DNA of 64,000 nt from Prorocentrum cordatum (GCA_963575745.1 CAUYUJ010015027.1:642183-706182), one strand, 5' to 3'. Shown: positions 32,335-42,868, counted from the stretch's first letter. Notes: generated by a model from the sequence alone, not told the origin. Numbers and translations are program-made.

Positions 32335-33145
32335 AGTCACTATGACGTTTTCGCGTACAGGACGCTCTCATACGTTGCCCAGCTCACCACCCCAACCCCG
32401 CAGGCGCTTCGGATTGAGCGTGACATGTTACAGGTTGTGATTTCTGCCCCTCGTTTCGCCCTCCCTTCTCCCGTCCTCTGTTCCCTGCGCTCTCTTGGCC
32501 TTCCCCTCCAAGCTGGGTGCCTAGCGCACGCTGGGCGTGCTGCTCTGTTCCGTGCTGCCGAGCATTCTAAAGCATTCTTCAACATAAAGTCCCTCCTCGA
32601 AGATTTTGCCTCCTCTGACGATTGCGCCATTGCTTGGGAATGCCAGCACCCATGGAGGGAGTCGCATTTTCGACATATGCTCGAAAACTGGCATGCTCTT
32701 ACTTCTCTGCCTGGCCTCCCTCCTCCCTCCTCCCACCGCCAGAGAAAGGTTGAGGTCTTTTTGATTGATTCTTCCAGCTACTCGTGCAACTCAGTGATTG
32801 TTCGACGTGCTCGGAAGTTCGACCCTGATCTCACTGAGGATCAGGGGAATTACCTGACCACGATCATCACCAGGCTTTATCCCCTCCTCCCTCTGTGCGT
32901 CCTCTCCTCCTTCCTCCGCACGCTGCGCAATGCGTGGTGCACGTCTGGCCGAGTGCTGCCGCGCGTGCACTGCCGCCCGAGGCGATTGTCTTAGGCGCAT
33001 GGTTGTTTGCCCTACTTTTGAACCTCTTCTCCTCCACTTCCCCCTTCTGCCGAATTTCTTCTAGTACGGCGGATGGCAAGATTGCGTGTGCGGATGGCGT
33101 CATTCTCCCATGGCTCCTGAGACGCTTGCCTCCGTTGTTCTAGCC
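32335..33145 (+). mobile_element. LINE6: 5'-truncated LINE, RT C-terminal segment only
   Basis: Begins just after a CTC tract. The frame reads RTLSYVAQLTTPTPQALRIE and then VISAPRFALPSPVLCSLRSL, matching the post-catalytic RT thumb of LINE5 (SYVAQFFPMLPAALRREHLL; LRLPPSTFRKADLLAL). It continues to about 32994 and, in another frame, to ALPPEAIVLGAWLFALLLN and a stop at 33143. The RT active-site motifs are missing. No RNase H is seen. Confidence 0.65.
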
Positions 33146-33178
33146 CTCGACATATACAGTAAAGCCTACCACGATTCG

Positions 33179-33196
33179 AACACACACACACACACA
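33179..33196 (+). repeat. CA dinucleotide tract
   Basis: Short run of CA units between LINE6 and LINE5. Confidence 0.9.
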
Positions 33197-33302
33197 CTTC
33201 GATAACCTCAGCCCGGCTGCGGAAGCACGCCGAGGCTCGATTGCAGCAGTTGGCGCGCAGATGTGATCGTATCCGCAAGTTTTATGGGAGAGGGATGGTG
33301 TT

Positions 33303-35453
33303 ATGAGTCCCGTCCCCGCTGTGGCTGGCCTCGCCGTCCGATGTCAGGATAGCAGGGCAGCGGAGTGTCCCTCTTCCATTGTTGCTGCCTCTCGCTCTTG
33401 TCCACCCTTCTCTTGCTGGTCAGTGTCGCTCCGCCTCCTCCCTCCTCCTCCTCCTCCTCGCTCCTCCTCGCTGGAGCGGAGGAAGGCGGCTGCCGCCCGC
33501 CTGGCCCGCCAGGCCCCCGCGCGCGAGGGCCCCAGGTGGAAGCGGATTGAGAGGGCAGCGGAGCGTCAGGCTCTGCTCTGGGTGCCTTGGCGGCGCCGCA
33601 TGAAGCTTTCGGGAATCAAGATTTCGTCCCCGGCGGCTTCGGGCCCTGCCGAGGCCCCTCACGAGGCCCGCGTCGTCTCTGACGCTGCTGCTGGCATGAC
33701 CCGTGAGGTCAGGGAGTTCTGGGGTCCAGTTTTCGCCTCTCAATCCGCCGACGATGCTGGGATCGACTCGTTCCTGGACGTGCACTCGCCGGCGGCGCCC
33801 CCGGCGGACCTCCCGATGCCGAGCCTGGAGGCGCTGGACAGAGCGGCGGCGCGGGCTTCCCACAGCGCGCCTGGCCCAGACAGGATCCCTTACGCGGCGT
33901 GGAGGCGCAGCCGTGGCGCCACCGTCGTTCTCTTCAACCTGATGGCCCACATGTTCATGACCGGAGTCGCTCCGCACGATTTCAACTACAGCATCTTCGT
34001 GACGGTTCCGAAGGGCTCGGAGCCTGAGGACCAGATCGACTCCTGCGTGCGCGAGGCGGACAACTTGAGGCCTCTCTCCTTGAAGAATACTGACGCCAAG
34101 CTGATCGCCAGCTGCGCGGACAAGATACTGCAGCGGCACGTGGCGACCCTGACCCACGAGGTCCAGAAGGGATTCACGCCAGGCCGGAACTTTGTGGACC
34201 ACATCCCGACCATGGACGCCGAGTGCCGACGCGCGGGCCTGGCCCCTTCGGCGCTCTCGCGGTGGCCCACCTTCACCTCCTTCGACTTCAAGGCGGCATT
34301 CCCGTCGCTCTTCCGGCGATGGATGGAACGCTGCCTCCCGCGCTACGGGATCCCACGCGGCTACATCAACATCATCAGCGCTTTGTACATGAATTGCGTT
34401 GCGCTGGCCACGTGCTGCGGGCCGGCTGAGAGCGGTGCCTTCTGCTTCTTGTTCGCGCTTCTCGGCGGCGTGATGCAGGGCTGCCCCATCAGTGGTACGC
34501 TCTGGTGCGTCTCCATGGACCCGGTCGTGAGGGCCCTGCTGGTCGCGGTCGGCGACGAGGGTTTGCTGTCCGCCTGCGCGGACGACGTGGGCATGCTGCT
34601 GCTGCGGCTGGCGAGGATGGCCCAGGTGGCGGAGGTCTTCACCCTGGTGCAGAAGCTCGCGAACCTCACACTGGCGGTCAAAAAGTGCGTCATGGTCCCC
34701 CTCTGGGCCGCCTCCGACGCGGCGCTGGCGCAGGCGCTGCGCGCGAGGCTGGCTGAGGTGCGGAGCGGCTGGGATTTCTTCCAGATTGACGGCAAGGCCA
34801 AGTTCCTCGGGGCCTTTATCGGGCCAGCAGCGTCCCTCGACTTAGTCTGGGAGCTGCCCTGCATGAAGTGGTGGCGCCGCAGCCACGCCATCGGCGCATC
34901 GGGCTCGCCCTCGAGCCTCTCGGTGCGGGCTTACAACACCGCCAGCATCAGCTGCCTGTCGTACGTGGCGCAATTCTTCCCCATGCTCCCTGCGGCCCTC
35001 AGGCGCGAGCATCTGCTGCTGCACAAGGTCCTGCGCCTCCCGCCCTCCACTTTTCGCAAGGCGGACCTGCTGGCCCTGACGAACTGGCTGCAGTCTCCGG
35101 CGCCTGCAGCGCTCCAGGCGTGTGCGGTGTCCGTCCGCTGGCGCGCGGCCACAGCCACGGTTTCGGGATGGCGGGCGGCCCTGCAGAGGCTCGCCGCCGA
35201 GGCCGAAGAGCAACTCCCAGTGACGAGATGGCGGGCGGGCGACTTCTCCCCGCCTTTCTGGGCTCTTCCGCGCGCAATTGCGCAGGAATGCGCGAGCTCG
35301 GTGGCGGGGGAGGCGCAGTTGCAAGTTCCCGCGCGGCGGCTCCAGACAGCCATCGCCGCGGCGGAGGCGGAGAAGCGGACGGCTGCGATGATGATGCGGA
35401 AACCCAAGCTCCAGACGTGTTTCTGCCGCTCTCACTGCGTCGCTCTTCCCTGA
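33303..35453 (+). pseudogene. LINE5 reverse transcriptase frame (716 codons)
   Basis: One long open frame with the complete RT catalytic core: NLRPLSLKNTDAKLIA (fingers), VQKGFTPGRNF, motif A FTSFDFKAAFPSLF (Asp near residue 326), motif B GGVMQGCPISG (near 391), and motif C SACADDVGML (Asp-Asp near 426). The thumb (SYVAQFFPMLPAALRREHLL) follows. The frame ends at TGA 35451-35453 after a frame change near 35400. The true frame continues as FLPLSLRR and then the next feature. The catalytic residues are intact, but the element lacks its endonuclease and start. Confidence 0.83.
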
Positions 35454-35457
35454 GTCC

Positions 35458-35855
35458 TTGGTGACGACCCTGCGGAAGCGGCTCCGTGCCTGGGGCCTTG
35501 GCGTGCCTCCCGCCCTGGAGGCTCGCTGGTCCGCGCTGCGAGCCGTGCTGGTGCGGGCGCCGCCGTCGTGGCAATGGGCGGCTCTCAAAACGCTGGGAGG
35601 TGGGTGGACGACGGCTGGCCGCATACATATCATGACGCCCCGGCCCTGCCTGTTCGGCTGCGAGTGCGCGGCGGACGACATCAGGCACTACCTCGTGTGC
35701 AGGCGGCTATGGCACTGGGTGGCCCTGCCGCGCTCCTTCCTGCCGGGGCCGCTTGGCCGCCTCGGGCTTGGCAGTGCGGCCGAGCATGCGGGCGAATGGT
35801 CCCGGGGGACTGCCCTTCGGGGGGTCGTGCTGGCGGCCACCGTCACTGCAAGGGA
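35458..35855 (+). pseudogene. LINE5 zinc-knuckle C-terminal part
   Basis: The frame from 35458 reads VTTLRKRLRAWGLGVPP, GGGWTTAGRIHIM, and CLFGCECAADDIRHYLVC (C-x3-C...H...C). LINE3 has the same order (LLLHCRLRAWG, GGWTTRGRMHVM, CRSGCLGPQAFDDFRHYL). The open frame beyond about 35855 belongs to the antisense of LINE2. Confidence 0.72.
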
Positions 35856-37737
35856 AGGCAATGACTCGGTGGCCCAGTCTCTCCAACAGTCCCTGGTCCA
35901 AACGGGAATGCCCAGGGCACGGTCCTCCCAGCGGCTTGGGCTTCGAGCGGGATCCACGAAGACACGCACGACACCGCCAGGAGGAACCTTGTTGGGACCA
36001 GTCGTGGACGAGCTCTAAAACGGGAGCCCCAGGGCCAGGCGTCGGAGGGAAACGCGGCAGACCTTGAAACTCCAGCTTCGGCCAAAGTGGCAAGAGCTCC
36101 GCTCCCGCCAGCAATATCGCCCTCGATACCTTGATCTGATGGTCGAGAGCCTCCTGCTCTTTAGGAGTCATCTCAGGGTGGTGACTAGCACCCTCCTTGG
36201 CATAGACGTCAGCGTAGAAGTTCCCTCTTCGCAAGAATTTCTCATGCGTAGAGAGCCCCTCCTCGTCAACATCTTTGTGGGCCTCAACCTTAGTTAACGA
36301 AATAAGGTTGGGGCCGAAGTAATGCCTGGCCTGAATGATTTGACCAGCGTACTGTCGCCTGGAACTAATACCGTCAGCAGCACCAAGATTCATTAAATAC
36401 ACAACATTAGCACAGTCAGAATAGCACATAGCGGGGCCCTCGGTTTGCACAGCGGTCAAGGCCAGGGCTCCAAACTCGGATCCCTGGGGGGTCTGAGGCC
36501 ACGGAGCCCACAAAGGACCTTTCAAGACCCCGAGGCGCTCGCCCGAACTCGAAACCATGACAACGGCCCAGCCAGCCCTGGAGAGCTCACGCACTACATG
36601 ACGACGGCATGAGCCGTCCATAAAGAGGTGCCCCCAGAGCCCGATGGAGGGAGGAATAGAGGGAGCAGCAGCAAGGTCTGATGGGTCAGGAAGCGCATCC
36701 ACGAACCATTCCAGGCTGGTGCCTCCGTCGGTGAGCGGCGGTGGTGCATAGTCTCCAGGATGTTTGAAAGCTCCGTACAAATACAGGCGCATGTCAACGT
36801 GATCCGCACCTAGATCCAACGCTTCATTCTGAATACTTTTGTCCAGCACCGCATCCCTCTCAGACTGCACGCACGGGCACAAGAAGAGCCTGTGGAAGAG
36901 AGTGTCGCGGTCCTTGCCGCACAACGCACACTTGTCGGAAAAATCGTACCCAGCAGTAGCCACATCACCTGCCGTCCAGCAAGCTCTAGTGGCCTGAGCA
37001 CGGATCCAACCTTTGGCTTTACTTGAAACCTTCCTGGAAGACAAAAGCTGCTTGACCACATCCCAACAAAGCCTGACACCACAACCATATTTGCCCCCAG
37101 AATCTCTTTCAAGACCCCGAAGATGGGCTTCCTTACAGTAAAGCTTGATGAGCTTGGGAGACGACAAGGTCAGAGAGATTTCGCGGCCAAAATCATCAAT
37201 GATGGTACAAACATTAGGCATGGCCCAACCCAGCCTAAACAAAGTCATATGCAGGGCAGAGATGGGCCCCGCCACTTTGGACCAAGAGTGGTCATCAGAC
37301 GCAAAGACGGCATTCCAGCCATCCCTGAGTTCAGCCCAACTCAAGGTCCACGGAAACCCATGAGTATGCAGGGTCCAAACCTCTTTGGCCCAGCGGATGA
37401 CAGGCGCACAACTGCCCCTCCAAGTGGGGTCATCCGAGAGAAGACACAAGACACTAAGAGAGCGTCCCTGGGCTCTGGGTTTGACCGTCGACATGGCCAT
37501 CCATCTGAGGTTAAGCAGCTCCCTGTCCGAAACCTCAAACAAATCCGAGCCGTAGACGGCTCCAGCCATAGGACACGCCGCAAAAACCTTCAAACACTTA
37601 CGGCCGAGGGCCTCCTGGAGGCCCTGAAGCTTTCTGGTCTTCCTCAGCGCAGCCGCCGCTCTCGCTTTTAACTTGGACGAGCGGACTTTAGAACGGACAG
37701 GTCTGCCCGCAGTGAAATCCGAACCTAAATTGGTCAC
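35850..37737 (-). pseudogene. LINE2 ORF2 C-terminal frame: zinc knuckle, RNase H, C-terminal finger
   Basis: About 629 codons open. The zinc knuckle CALCGKDRDTLFHRLFLC has C270, C273, H282 and C287. RNase H runs from GHLFMDGSCRRH (D374) through SEFGALAL (E421) and CYSDCANVV (D441) to KVEAHKDV (H487) and NFYADVYAKEG (D510), so all catalytic positions are present. A second Cys-rich module (SWRCRACLRG, GGPCPGH) lies near 590-610. The frame runs on past 35850 only because LINE5 antisense is open. It is separated from the RT frame by a single in-frame TAA, so it was part of one polyprotein. Confidence 0.82.
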
Positions 37738-37743
37738 CCGAGA

Positions 37744-39221
37744 TTAGGCCGGCCCCACAAGAGGCCCCAGGGCATCCGAAAGCTTTTTGGAAACATCAGG
37801 GGAGTTACTGACCATACCCACTTTGTCCATGGCCAGCTTGCACTCGAGCGTCGCCGTGATGGCTCGGTGAAGCGCCTTGGCTCCAGCAGTGAGGCTGGCA
37901 ACAACTACCTTAGCAGGACCAGTGCAGCTGAGACTAAGGTCATCGACGTAGGCATCGAAGTCAGTCGTTCCTCCAGGGCCCCTGGGAATCGCCACAAGGG
38001 CTTCATCAAAGGCCTGCATGGCAAAAACGCGAATGAGGCTGGTCGCAAAAGAGCAACCCGCCACCAAACCCTTGGAGACGAAAAACGGACCCTGAATGAT
38101 GCCACCCAGGGCCAGGAAGCGAGCACACGAATACGCTCTGATGGCCAGTCTCGCCAGCGGCAAAGGAAACTAATGCTGCACGCACTGCTGCCAGAGATAC
38201 TTCAAGTCGATGTGCTCATAATACTTCCTGAGGTCCCAGAAGATGGAGGCCGAAACCTCTTTCTGACACGTACCCGCTTCGGCCCTGAAGGCCTGCCTCC
38301 AAACCACGTCACCCGCTCCCCTGGTGGCCCCCGCAGCCCAGTACCTTCTGGGATGGGTGAGCTCCCACTGCAGAGCCTCATGACGACGGGCACGACCCCA
38401 AAGGCGGTACAGGCTCGGAAAGACCCCTATGGGCCTAAACCCACCAGTCGGCTTGGCCAGCAAGGCCATGAGCACCCAAGAGAGCTGCCTGGGCAAATCG
38501 CCAATGGCTTCCCAAACAGCAAACCAAAGGGCCAGGGCACGCAAAGCCTCATTGGGGAGAAGGCAAAAATGACGACAGTGGAAACCGTCCACACTCACAG
38601 CAGAGGAAGTCCGATACTTCTTGGAAATCACACGAAGCTCGGCTGGCTCTAAAACACTGCCATGGGGCAAAAGGTCATGGCCCACACCTTCGCCCTTGCC
38701 AGAGCCCCAGATGGCGGCAAACTTATCGCCCTCGGCCTGCAGCAAAGACACTGGGTCGCAAACAACAGTTCCACATCTGGCTAAAGTGGTAGTGGGCTTC
38801 CAGGGTTCAGGGTCTTTGATGGCCTTCTGAGCGTTGCGACCGCCAGCATCAATGCCCGTCCGCACCCACTCGTGCCACTCTTTCCGCGACGCAGTCGCAG
38901 AGGTGGCCTTAGCAGTGGAGACAGCGAGAGCAACCTGATCGATCAGGTCGTCCAAATCAGAGCCGAGCTCGGGATCCAGAACTGGAGATGAGGCGCATCT
39001 AGCTAAGGCAGCACTGGCCTTGAAGAAAGAGAAGAACTCAGAGCTCTCCTGCACCGCCACGGCCAACGGAGGCTGGAGGATCTGGTTGAGCACCTGTCGT
39101 CCAGCCTCCTGCAAGACCGATTCCGAGAGATAGCAACTAACTGCACGCAACTGATTACACAGCCAAGAAATATACCGTAACCCAGGATCTTTTTCGCGCC
39201 CCGCAGGGCGGAGAACAGATT
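37744..39221 (-). pseudogene. LINE2 reverse transcriptase domain
   Basis: The first frame (39150-38170) carries SSAVSVDGFHCRHF, WVLMALLAKPTGGFRPIGVF (template grip) and motif A SIFWDLRKYYEHI. After an in-frame TAG the same frame continues with motif B KGLVAGCSFATSL and motif C DFDAYVDDLSL, ending at a TAA near 37741. The segment PKNLFSALRGAKKILG (39227-39180) is the domain's upstream part in a shifted frame next to the insertion. Relative to LINE1 the motif spacing is the same. Each disabling change is a single base event. Confidence 0.82.
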
Positions 39222-39986
39222 CTTGGGCTTACGCCACACCGCCGACCCCTTGGGGAATTAGCGGCGCGGCTCCGTCGCCGTGGCGCCAATGACGGGATGG
39301 ACAGGAGGAGGTCTTGCCGCCGCCGGAGGATGGGAAAGAGAGCGAAAAGAACGGAGTAGAGGACGGGGGAGAGGAGCAGGAGGAATGCGGGAGGGGAGGG
39401 GGGGGGGGATGGGGGGGGAGGAGAGGGGGGACGACGACGACGGTAACAACGACACGTGCCAACCATCAAGGCAATTCGGGATTTTCGCTGCGGGAGACTC
39501 TTGGAGGCATCTTGCCGCGATTGTGTCGTCGATTGCAGGCGTTTTGCATGGCTTCCGGGATTTCTTGGGATGCTACGGGGGCCAGTTTTGATATCTCCGA
39601 GGGGGGTGGGGGGGCGGGATGTGTTGCCTCTCGGGACCTCTTGTGGGCGTCTGGGAAGCATCTTGGGGCCTCGTGTGGGCCTCGTGGGGGTCTCTTGGAG
39701 CCTTTTGGGAATTTCCTTAGGCCTCGGGGGCCGTCTCGGCCTCTGGGGGGCCTCTCGGGCCCTCTTGGGGGCTTCTTGGAGGCCTCTTGGGGACCTCTTG
39801 GGGCCTCCGTGGCTGTCTTGGCGCACTCTTGGGCCATCATGGGCGCCTCTTGGGCCGTCTTGGATTCCTCTTGAGGCCGTCCTGGAGCCCTCCTGGGCCG
39901 TCTTGGAGTCTTCAGTGGCCGTCTTGGGGCCCTCTTGGGCTGTCTTGGGGCCCTCTTGGCAGGGCGGAGAACAGATTTCAGTAAAC
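39222..39986 (-). mobile_element. Intron-like insertion in LINE2 with 19-bp flanking direct repeat
   Basis: GCAGGGCGGAGAACAGATT occurs at 39203-39221 and again at 39959-39977. Between them lies sequence unlike a LINE: a purine tract (39350-39430) and a CTTGGGG-type minisatellite (39600-39960). Reading the minus strand, a GT donor after CCTCAG (39986-39985) and an AG acceptor after AAGCCCA (39223-39222) would splice 765 nt out and join Gln to AsnLeuPheSer in frame, removing the TGA at 39980. This fits a recent introner or other short element; splicing is not shown. Confidence 0.6.
39600..39960 (+). repeat. CTTGGGG-type degenerate minisatellite (copy A)
   Basis: Units of about 15-30 bp built from GGCCTCTTGGGG and GGCCGTCTTGG. 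The same word family fills 44940-45440 and 46495-47000. Confidence 0.85.
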
Positions 39987-39989
39987 CTG

Positions 39990-41390
39990 AGGTCGCTTCC
40001 CCCGAGTCCCGAAAACCTTAAGCTCGGCCCCCAGGGAGTTGACAAGATCTTTCTCGGCAGCATCGGCCCAGAACTTGTACCCAATGCCCAAAAGCCTGCG
40101 CGCTTTTCCCCCGTCCCCCGCCTCCACCGCGCCAAAAGCTTCTTCGGCCAGGTCCAGCGCAGCGCTCCAGTCGCCCGACTTGGGCGCGGGGCCAACAGGA
40201 GGAAGCACAGGCAGCGAAGGGGGTTGGCGGAAGGCAAGAGCCTTAAGATCGCCCAGGGAGCTGTGAAAACGAAGAGACACAGGGCGATGTGGAGAGACAT
40301 TGGAGTCTCCCTCAACAAAAACACTCTTAAGGCAGAGGCTGAGCGCCTCAGACACAACAACAACATCAAAACGCTCAGGAGGGCCCTTGCTGGGGAAGTG
40401 GGTGTGGCCTTCAGGCACAATAGTACTAGCCCTAAGCTTTTTACCAAAATCAGAAGCTTCAAGAACCTCGGGACCCATGTTCCAGTCCGCTCCAACAATG
40501 AACTCACACCCCAAAGAATCTAAAAACTCCCCCACCACCCTTAAAGTCTCCGAGAGACCTTCACTGTGGACGAGGTAGAGGCTGCAAACACAACATGGAG
40601 CGCACCCTGGAACGTGTACCATGGTGGCAACAGCTCGGCTAGGAACGAGAACAGAATGCCCAGCTGCTTCAAACAGCCCAAGACCATCTCGAACGCAAAC
40701 ACAGACTCCCGAAGAAACTCCGCCTCCCTCTCCAAGCAGACCAGGAGCCCACAGGGTTTTCCATCCCAGGAACTTAGACGACTTCGAGGCTTGGTCCAGA
40801 GCACCAGGAGCTTTAAGCCGATGTTCCTGAGCAATAACCACATGAGAACTGGCCGAAGAAAGAAAATTCTTGAGAGTGCCCCAAGAGTTGGCGTTCACCG
40901 TGGTCACCAGAAGACCCTCATCAAGCCCGATGCAGCCGTCGGCAGCACCCTGGGCAGCTGGCGTGGGGGCTGAGGTCGCTGGAAGACCGTCGCCGACAGC
41001 AACAGAACTCATACAGGACCAGGCCCTGGCGGAGCTAGCACCAGGAAAAAGGGCATCGGATTGCGGCAATCGTGCGACTGGGGTACCTTCAAGCTGAGCT
41101 CCACCAGCCTTCACGCAGTACTGCTTCCCGGCCGCACCAGACAGAGGCAGAGAGGAGATGCGAGAGGCTCCTGGGAAATCTGGGGGCATCCGAATTTCAG
41201 CACAGGTGAGCGGGGCGTCGAACGAGCTCCCGATGGCTCGAATCCCAAAAACCTGCCGTAAACGCTTGGAGAGACGAACCCCAGAGGCCTGAGACCTGGA
41301 GCCTATCACAGACACTCTCGAGGCTAAAAAAATAAAAAGATCCCAGGAGGGTTTCAAACCTGGGTCCCCGCCCTCAGATTCCTGCCCCCC
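39990..41390 (-). pseudogene. LINE2 ORF2 N-terminal part: APE-type endonuclease
   Basis: One open frame on the minus strand. Motifs in order are LVTTVNANSWGTLKNFL, HVVIAQEHRL (metal Glu), FIVGADWNMGP (catalytic Asp/Asn), ERFDVVVVSE and SPHRPVSLRFH (terminal His). The frame begins near the end of ORF1 (WDLFIFLASR region) and ends at the TGA at 39978-39980 next to the insertion. All EEP catalytic positions that I can place are present. The ORF2 start is not clear; there is no obvious ATG in the first 150 codons. Confidence 0.78.
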
Positions 41391-41397
41391 GCCACCT

Positions 41398-42681
41398 CTA
41401 AGACGCAGCAGGGGGCTCAGAGTCCTTGAGAGCCTGGTCGACCTTGGCTCGAATGTCCTCTTGCGGTGCAGCTGAAGCCTGACCAGCCTCAGCCGACGCC
41501 GCAGCGGGCGCAGCGGCTTGGGCACCTTCAGAAGACGCCCCAGCTCCACCTCCAGCCGCAGCAGCCGCGTCCGCAGGAGAACCTCCGACAACTTCACCTT
41601 CGGCCGTCTTCCGTTTCTTCGCCACCATACGTAGCCGATGAGCTTCGTGTTGTTCGCGAAGTGCCTTGGCATGCGACGCGACCTGGGCGAAGAGGTCTCT
41701 GGCCAGCTTGGTGACCCCTGAAGACAAGTCATCCTTCCTCTTCTGGAACTGCTCAAGGTCCGATGCATCCACGTCGTTGTCCGTAGTGAGATCCTCCAGC
41801 ATGTGGCTGCAGTCGATGAGCTTGGAGAAATCCACCGTGCCCGCCACCAGCTCCTCGAGCTTGAAGGACATCGACTGAGTCCGCACCTCGGACTGCTGCG
41901 AAGGCCCTTGCAAGGCCGCCAGAGACTGCTTGTAATCCAAGTCCGCTTGGTCAACCTGGTCGCGAAGCGATCGCAACGAGACTTCCGCTTCCATAAGTTG
42001 TTCCCGAAGACGAGTGACTCGGCCCAGCGTCTGCTCCATCTGCTTCTCCAGCTTGCGCACAGTGGAATGAGCCTGCTGCATCCGAACGTGGTCCGAGATA
42101 ACCACAGGCTTGGCAGCTGCCTCAAGATGTTTAGCCATGCCCAAGTACTTGGTGGCCGCTCCGACATCCCCCGCCTTCTGGAGCGACTCACCCAGGGCCT
42201 TGGCTTCCGACGCGGTGATGGTAGGTATTGGTCCCACAGGAAGTGGCGGGGTGCCTCCTCCAGCTCCACCAGCGCGTGAATCATCTTGACGGGCCAACAC
42301 ATCCCACATAGACGGGTCGCCACCATAGTAGCCTTTCCCTTTGCCTTTGCCACTGGCCCCTCGAGCACCTCCTTTGCCTCCAAAGCCCTGGTAGACGTGG
42401 CCCTTGAAGCTGTGGCCATTCCCGTACCAGTAACCTGGGGGACCAGCCGAGGCCCAGCGACCACCTGCAGGAGGCCCAGCAGCATGAGAAAGCTGAGGGA
42501 GAGGATGAGCGCAGTGCTTGCAATGCGTGGCGTTGGCGCTGCTCTTCTTGCAGCCGCAGGACGGGCAGGCAAAGCTCGAGACTTGAGCCTGGCCGCGGCG
42601 GCGCCCTTTCGCTGTGGACCATCCCTCATCCTCAACCTGCGACTTGACCCAAGGAGCATATGAGAAATGGGCTGGCACCAT
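41398..42681 (-). CDS. LINE2 ORF1 protein, zinc finger plus coiled coil, intact
   Basis: 427 aa from the ATG at 42681, 150 nt after the spliced leader. The finger is FACPSCGCKKSSANATHCKH (C39, C42, C54, C57), of C-x2-C...N...C-x2-C type. A Gly-rich linker covers about 70-125 (GYYGGDPSMW). A strong heptad region at about 185-300 includes VRKLEKQMEQTLGRVTRLRE. The C-terminal third is Ala-rich with a KKRK basic patch. It is the same architecture as LINE1 ORF1 but longer and different in sequence, so the two are separate lineages of one clade. It probably binds LINE RNA. No frameshift. Confidence 0.78.
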   Translation of the reverse strand: MVPAHFSYAPWVKSQVEDEGWSTAKGRRRGQAQVSSFACPSCGCKKSSANATHCKHCAHPLPQLSHAAGPPAGGRWASAGPPGYWYGNGHSFKGHVYQGFGGKGGARGASGKGKGKGYYGGDPSMWDVLARQDDSRAGGAGGGTPPLPVGPIPTITASEAKALGESLQKAGDVGAATKYLGMAKHLEAAAKPVVISDHVRMQQAHSTVRKLEKQMEQTLGRVTRLREQLMEAEVSLRSLRDQVDQADLDYKQSLAALQGPSQQSEVRTQSMSFKLEELVAGTVDFSKLIDCSHMLEDLTTDNDVDASDLEQFQKRKDDLSSGVTKLARDLFAQVASHAKALREQHEAHRLRMVAKKRKTAEGEVVGGSPADAAAAAGGGAGASSEGAQAAAPAAASAEAGQASAAPQEDIRAKVDQALKDSEPPAAS

Positions 42682-42811
42682 CGCGAGAGCCGAGAAGTGC
42701 AGCTGTGAAAGTGGTAGTTCTGTAGCCAGAACGTAGCTGAAAACGTGCCAGGCGGGCGAACGCCTGGGAAAGCTGTGGGGGCCGCAATCCCCCCCAGGCC
42801 ACTTGCCAAGT

Positions 42812-42831
42812 CCTGAGCGAAACGCTACGGA
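42812..42831 (-). promoter_or_regulatory. Second, degenerate SL relict in tandem
   Basis: On the + strand this reads CCTGAGCGAAACGCTACGGA, abutting the perfect SL. Against the SL complement it keeps the TGAGC and GCTACGGA ends and loses two bases in the middle. Tandem SLs are the signature of repeated rounds of trans-splicing and retroposition. Confidence 0.75.
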
Positions 42832-42853
42832 CTTGAGCCAAAATGGCTACGGA
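42832..42853 (-). promoter_or_regulatory. Relict DinoSL at LINE2 5' end (outer, perfect copy)
   Basis: All 22 SL positions match on the minus strand. It is directly followed on that strand, with no gap, by a degenerate second SL (42831-42812). The coding strand upstream is a GGA/GAG tract, the opposite polarity from LINE1 and LINE4. Confidence 0.93.
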
Positions 42854-42868
42854 TTCGGCTGCGTGCAC

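Larger units (their letters stand above)
33200..35855 (+). mobile_element. LINE5: 5'-truncated LINE (RT and zinc knuckle), joined tail to tail with LINE2
   Basis: Starts after LINE6 with no endonuclease. A basic frame (RKHAEARLQQLARRCDRIRK, 33219-33290) precedes a CTC tract (33425-33470) and the RT. It ends after a zinc knuckle and GVVLAATVTAREG near 35853, where sequence matching the 3' part of LINE2 on the other strand begins. No RNase H, so it belongs with LINE3 and LINE4 rather than LINE1 and LINE2. Confidence 0.78.
35850..42853 (-). mobile_element. LINE2: near full-length LINE with tandem spliced leaders and an intron-like insertion
   Basis: On the minus strand: DinoSL (42853-42832), older SL relict (42831-42812), ORF1 (42681-41398), EEP endonuclease (about 41000-39990), RT (39220-37744), zinc knuckle and RNase H (37737-35850). 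The 3' end is cut where LINE5 begins, in the C-terminal finger (HRVIAFPCS). ORF1 and the RNase H frame are uninterrupted. ORF2 is broken by TGA (39980-39978), TAG (near 38168), TAA (near 37741) and a frame change near 39160. A 0.76-kb insertion at 39222-39986 carries a 19-bp flanking repeat. This copy is younger than LINE1. Confidence 0.87.

Noticed and set aside
33165-33185. GATTCGAAC as a tRNA or SINE B-box
   Set aside because: No A-box, acceptor stem or cloverleaf could be found around it.
35707-35850. LINE2 RNase H protein reading on to 35707
   Set aside because: Beyond about 35850 the sequence is the antisense of LINE5; the frame is open by chance.
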